Notes under the pieces: generated by a model | The model's input: only the letters and a program-made list of their open reading frames with translations | The model's database searches: none | Told to the model about the DNA's origin: nothing | Made by a program: the position numbers and the translations under genes | From: an uncultured Clostridia bacterium | GTDB taxonomy: Bacteria; Bacillota; Clostridia; TANB77; CAG-508 | Reading direction: 5' to 3' | DNA: 61,470 nt | Assembly (NCBI GenBank): GCA_947628215.1 | Contig: CANQYZ010000008.1 | Coordinates: 1-61,470 of the forward strand | In this document: one piece after another, positions 57,885 to 61,470 of the stretch | Layout: every line of letters begins with the position of its first letter | Numbering within the stretch: the first letter of the stretch is position 1

Positions 57885-58991
57885 ATGAGAATAAATATCA
57901 ATGCTAAACCTTTAACTGAGCAGCAAGAAAATGGTGATAATCAATCACAATCAAAAGCAACTATTAATAAAAATGATTATAAAATAATTGCTGTAGATGA
58001 TGAAATGGGCATTATTGATTCCCTTTCAGTATACTTAAGTCGTTCTGGTTATAGATTAGTTGGAGTAACAGATCCAATGGAAGCTATTGAAAGAGTTAGA
58101 AATGAACATTTTGATTTAATGCTTCTAGATTTTATTATGACTCCTGTTCATGGTGATAAGGTTGTAGAGGAAATTAGAAAATTTAATAAAGAACTATATA
58201 TTTTATTACTTACTGGGCATAAAGACTTAGCTCCACCACTTGAGACTATCAAAAAGCTTGATATTCAAGGGTATTGTGAAAAAAGTGATAAATTTGATCA
58301 GCTTCTTTTACTTATAGAATCAGGTATAAAGTCTGTTGAACAAATGAGATTAATTAAATCAATAAATAATGAACTTCAAGAGTCTAAAGAATTGCTTGAA
58401 AAATCTTATTTAGAGACTATTGAAACATTAAGATATACTGTTGAAGCAAAAGATGTATATACAAGAGGTCATTCAGATAGAGTTTCTGAATATTCAGTAC
58501 TTATTGGTGAAAAAATGGGGCTTCCTGAGGAAGAAATTAGAAAGCTTAAAATTGGTGGTTTATTTCATGATATTGGAAAAATTGGTATACCAGACTCAAT
58601 ATTACTTAAACCAGATAAGCTAACACCAGATGAATATTCAGAAATTAAAAATCACCCTTCAATTGGAGCACACATACTATCAAATGCAACGATTTTTGAA
58701 GATATTATACCAATTGTAAAACATCATCATGAAAGATATGATGGAAAAGGATATCCTTCTGGACTTGCAGGAGAAGACATTCCTCTTCTTGCTAGAATTA
58801 CAGCAATAGCAGATACATTTGATGCTATGATGTCTAGACGTTCATATCGTGATGCTATGAATCAAGATACAGTTACTCAAGAATTGTTAAAATGTTCTGG
58901 AACTCAATTTGATCCAAAAATTATTCCAGTCTTTCTTGATATAATTGAAAATAAGAATGATAAAATTCAAGAAATAAGAGCAAAATATTAA
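57885..58991 (+). CDS. Response regulator with HD-GYP phosphodiesterase output
   Basis: A 368-residue protein. The receiver domain (about 30-150) has AVDDE and the phospho-acceptor Asp in MLLDFIM (about 82), with Thr in LLTGH. A short coiled coil leads to an HD-GYP domain: LFHDIGKIGIPD (HD at about 228-229), HHHERYDGKGYPSG (GYP about 287) and IADTFDAM. HD-GYP enzymes hydrolyse c-di-GMP to GMP. It lies 45 bases after the histidine kinase, so the pair is a two-component system, cotranscribed with the NRPS. It has AGAAAGG upstream of ATG and a strong terminator. All reading is in frame. Confidence 0.94.
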   Translation: MRININAKPLTEQQENGDNQSQSKATINKNDYKIIAVDDEMGIIDSLSVYLSRSGYRLVGVTDPMEAIERVRNEHFDLMLLDFIMTPVHGDKVVEEIRKFNKELYILLLTGHKDLAPPLETIKKLDIQGYCEKSDKFDQLLLLIESGIKSVEQMRLIKSINNELQESKELLEKSYLETIETLRYTVEAKDVYTRGHSDRVSEYSVLIGEKMGLPEEEIRKLKIGGLFHDIGKIGIPDSILLKPDKLTPDEYSEIKNHPSIGAHILSNATIFEDIIPIVKHHHERYDGKGYPSGLAGEDIPLLARITAIADTFDAMMSRRSYRDAMNQDTVTQELLKCSGTQFDPKIIPVFLDIIENKNDKIQEIRAKY

Positions 58992-58997
58992 AATTTA

Positions 58998-59036
58998 TAA
59001 AAGGGTCTAAAATAAATTAGACCCTTTTTTTTATAT
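58998..59036. terminator. Bidirectional terminator between the HD-GYP gene and tex
   Basis: Stem AAAGGGTCTAA/TTAGACCCTTT with a short loop and eight or more T on the plus strand. On the minus strand the sequence after the stem (TTTTATAAA) is also T-rich. Confidence 0.85.
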
Positions 59037-61189
59037 TATTTTACATCTTTCATAGATAAACTTACCTTTTGTCTATCATTATCTATTCCAATTACTTTTA
59101 CTTTTACAATATCTCCTACAGAAACTACCTCTGACGGATTTTTAATAAATCTATTTGAAAGTTCTGATATATGTACTAATCCATCATGCTTTACACCAAT
59201 ATCAACAAAAGCTCCAAAATCTGTTACATTTCTAACCGTTCCATTTAATACCATATCTTCTTTTAAATCTTCAAATTTTAATACATCATTTCTTAAAATT
59301 GGTTTTGGCAGATCTTCTCTTGGATCTCTTCCTGGTTTTGAAAGTTCATCTATTATGTCTTTTAATGTTAGCTCTCCTATATCTAATTCTTTTGACATTT
59401 TCTTAATATCTACTTTTGATAAATCATTTTTTAAACTCTCTAATTTTTCTTTTTGAGATAAACAATCCACAGAATATCCCAAAGATGTTAATAACTTTTC
59501 TGCTTTTTCATAACTTTCTGGATGCACTCCTGTTTTTTCTAATGGATTTTTACCATCGAAAATTCTAATAAATCCTGCACATTGTTCATATGCTACTTTT
59601 CCAAGCTTTGGTACTTTTAGAAGTTCTTTTCTTTCTTTTATCTCTCCATTTTCATCTCTAAACTTAACTATGTTTTTAGCAATAGATTGATTTATTCCTG
59701 CTACATATGATAAAAGTGATGGTGTTGCAGTATTTACATCTACTCCAACTGAATTTACAGCATCTTCTACTACTCCAGTTAAGCTTTCTGATAATTTCTT
59801 TTGATTTACATCATGTTGATACTGCCCTACTCCTATAGCTTTTGGATCTATTTTTACAAGTTCTGCTAATGGATCTTGAAGTCTTCTTGCAATAGAAATT
59901 GCTCCACGAAGTGAAACATTTATATCTGGATATTCTTCTGTTGCAAGTTTTGATGCTGAATATACAGAGGCTCCAGCTTCACTTACTATTGTATAATACA
60001 CTTCTTTATCTACTTCTTTTATTAAGTCTGATACAAATTGCTCTGATTCGCGTGAGGCTGTTCCATTTCCAATTGCAAACATATTAACGTTATATTTGTC
60101 AATAAAAGATTTTAAAACCTTTTTTGCCCCTTCTACGTCGTTTTGAGGCTCTGTTGGATATACTGTTGCTGTATCTAATAATTTTCCCGTTGGATCTATT
60201 ACTGCTATTTTGCATCCTGTTCTATATGCTGGATCAAATCCTATTACTGTCATTCCTTTAATTGGTGCTTGAAGTAATAATTGTTTTGCATTCTTGCCAA
60301 ATACTTTTATTGCCTTATCTTCTGCTCTTTCTGATAAATCAGCTCTTAGTTCTCTTTCAATAGAAGGTTCTATTAATCTTTCGTAAGAGTCTTGAATTGT
60401 GTCTTTTAATAATTGACTAAATGGGCTATTTTCTTTTATTACATCATTTTCTATATAAGAAATAATTTTCTCTTCTGGCTTTTCTATTTTTACTTTAATA
60501 AAATCTTCGTTTTCTCCCCTATTTATTGCAAGTATTCTATGACTTGGCAATGTCTTTATATTCTCAGAATATTCTTTGTACATGTCATATGTTGACTTTT
60601 CATCTTTAGTAGCTTTTGTTGTAAGTACTGCTTCTCTTATGCAAAAAGATTTTATTTTCTTTCTAAAATCTGCTCTGTCAGAAATATTTTCAGCAATTAT
60701 GTCTTTAGCTCCGTTTATTGCATCATCTTCTGTTAGTACTTCTTTTTCTTCATTAATAAATTCTTTTGCGATTTCATAAATATTTCTCTTATCTTCTTGA
60801 GCATATATGATGTCTGCTAAAGGTTCTAATCCTTTTTCTTTTGCTATAGTTGCACGTGTTCTCTTCTTTTGTTTATATGGTCTATATATGTCTTCAAGTT
60901 CTGATAGAGTAAGTGAATTATCTATACTTTGAACTAGCTCTTCTGTAAGTTTTCCTTGTTCATCAATTAACCTTTTTATTTCTTCTTTTCTTGCTTCTAA
61001 ATTTCTTAAATAAGTTAGTCTTTCATCAAATGTTCTTAATGTTTCATCACTTAAATTTCCTGTTGCTTCTTTTCTATAACGTGCTATAAATGGAATTGTG
61101 TTTCCATCATCAATAAGTTTAATTGTTGCCTCTACTTGAGATGCCTTTATATTTAATTCTTCTGCAATTTTTTCTGTAATTTTGTCCAT
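59036..61189 (-). CDS. tex: Tex-family RNA-binding protein
   Basis: A 717-residue Tex protein, full length. The N-terminal helical domain starts with KITEKIAEELNI and IPFIARYRKEATGNL. The YqgF-like domain is about 320-450 (GFDPAYRTGCKIAVID). Helix-hairpin-helix motifs follow (YVAGINQSIAKNIVKFRDENG), then a C-terminal S1 RNA-binding domain (about 645-712, LNGTVRNVTDFGAFVDIGV). Tex affects transcription and RNA turnover. GGAG precedes the ATG. No CGG codon, and fully in frame. Confidence 0.95.
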   Translation of the reverse strand: MDKITEKIAEELNIKASQVEATIKLIDDGNTIPFIARYRKEATGNLSDETLRTFDERLTYLRNLEARKEEIKRLIDEQGKLTEELVQSIDNSLTLSELEDIYRPYKQKKRTRATIAKEKGLEPLADIIYAQEDKRNIYEIAKEFINEEKEVLTEDDAINGAKDIIAENISDRADFRKKIKSFCIREAVLTTKATKDEKSTYDMYKEYSENIKTLPSHRILAINRGENEDFIKVKIEKPEEKIISYIENDVIKENSPFSQLLKDTIQDSYERLIEPSIERELRADLSERAEDKAIKVFGKNAKQLLLQAPIKGMTVIGFDPAYRTGCKIAVIDPTGKLLDTATVYPTEPQNDVEGAKKVLKSFIDKYNVNMFAIGNGTASRESEQFVSDLIKEVDKEVYYTIVSEAGASVYSASKLATEEYPDINVSLRGAISIARRLQDPLAELVKIDPKAIGVGQYQHDVNQKKLSESLTGVVEDAVNSVGVDVNTATPSLLSYVAGINQSIAKNIVKFRDENGEIKERKELLKVPKLGKVAYEQCAGFIRIFDGKNPLEKTGVHPESYEKAEKLLTSLGYSVDCLSQKEKLESLKNDLSKVDIKKMSKELDIGELTLKDIIDELSKPGRDPREDLPKPILRNDVLKFEDLKEDMVLNGTVRNVTDFGAFVDIGVKHDGLVHISELSNRFIKNPSEVVSVGDIVKVKVIGIDNDRQKVSLSMKDVK

Positions 61190-61344
61190 AAATTAACTAC
61201 TCCTTTTTTAAAACTATTGCAATTATATTATTTATTTTAGATTTTTGAAAGCTTTAATTTTAAAATTTGTATAAAGTTTTATATATAGAATCTTTTTTAA
61301 GAAAATTTTCTAAATTAAATAAGAAAAAATATTTTTTAAAACTA

Positions 61345-61373
61345 TTGCAAACTAAGAATTTTTGTGCTATGAT
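61345..61373 (+). promoter_or_regulatory. Promoter of the tRNA-Pro gene
   Basis: Plus-strand TTGCAA, 17-base spacer, TATGAT, about 20 bases before the tRNA. Confidence 0.65.
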
Positions 61374-61393
61374 AGTAAAGCAGTTGAGTTAAA

Positions 61394-61469
61394 CGAGGTG
61401 TAGCGCAGTTGGTAGCGCGCGTGGTTTGGGACCATGAGGTCGCAGGTTCGATCCCTGTCACCTCGACCA
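61394..61469 (+). tRNA. tRNA-Pro (anticodon TGG)
   Basis: A complete 76-base cloverleaf with encoded CCA. Acceptor stem CGAGGTG/CACCTCG, D-arm GCGCAGTTGGTAGCGC, anticodon loop TTTGGGA (TGG = Pro), T-arm GCAGGTTCGATCCCTGT. The 3' end is one base from the window edge, so further tRNA genes may follow. Confidence 0.93.
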
Positions 61470-61470
61470 T

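Overview
The window looks like chromosomal DNA of a very AT-rich, anaerobic, Gram-positive member of the Clostridia (Bacillota), probably an uncultured gut-type lineage. The evidence is anaerobic class III ribonucleotide reductase with its activase, class III fructose-bisphosphatase, a Spo0E-type regulator, a G5/SleB-type hydrolase, GdpP-rplI-dnaB gene order, rpsU-yqeY gene order, LPXTG-type surface proteins, strong AGGAGG ribosome binding sites and TTGACA/TATAAT promoters. Species assignment is not possible by eye.

Layout. 1-7.5 kb: minus-strand genes for a PHP phosphoesterase, an unknown Cys-cluster protein, two sortase-type surface proteins, an MBL hydrolase, an SDR, a patatin and MscS. 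7.6-11.4 kb: Spo0E, an M16 peptidase pair, YqeY and S21. 11.5-14.5 kb: nrdD-nrdG. 15-22 kb: gdpP-rplI-dnaB-tilS, then ftsH. 22-28.5 kb: M23 peptidase, REC-GGDEF protein, CmpB-like membrane protein, an Ig-like membrane protein, a G5/SleB hydrolase and LemA. 28.6-39 kb: an operon of two giant surface proteins. 39.3-40.6 kb: a polysaccharide deacetylase of foreign base composition. 40.8-44.7 kb: a 1136-residue protein with two HEPN-like R-x4-H motifs plus a small partner. 44.7-51.3 kb: fbp, initiator tRNA-Met, a GtrII-like protein, a DUF6514-like protein, two tandem paralogous small membrane proteins of foreign composition, and an HtrA protease. 51.5-59 kb: a single-module NRPS (C-A-T-reductase), a histidine kinase and an HD-GYP response regulator. 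The end holds tex and tRNA-Pro.

The most striking observation concerns translation. Eight native genes (surface protein, patatin, both M16 peptidases, dnaB, gdpP, NRPS, histidine kinase) are each broken once. Every break lies exactly at an in-frame CGG triplet and is repaired by skipping its C, so that CGGN yields a glycine (GGN), usually a family-conserved one. My reading of both strands found no other in-frame CGG in any native gene of the window, although about fifty CGG trinucleotides occur there out of frame. The only genes using CGG as ordinary arginine are the three of foreign composition (deacetylase and the two small membrane proteins). The simplest reading is that CGG is not a normal arginine codon here and that CGGN is decoded as glycine by +1 frameshifting or quadruplet decoding. 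Because dnaB is one of the affected genes, the breaks are unlikely to be simple pseudogenes. I therefore annotate these genes as full-length coding regions containing a +1 shift.
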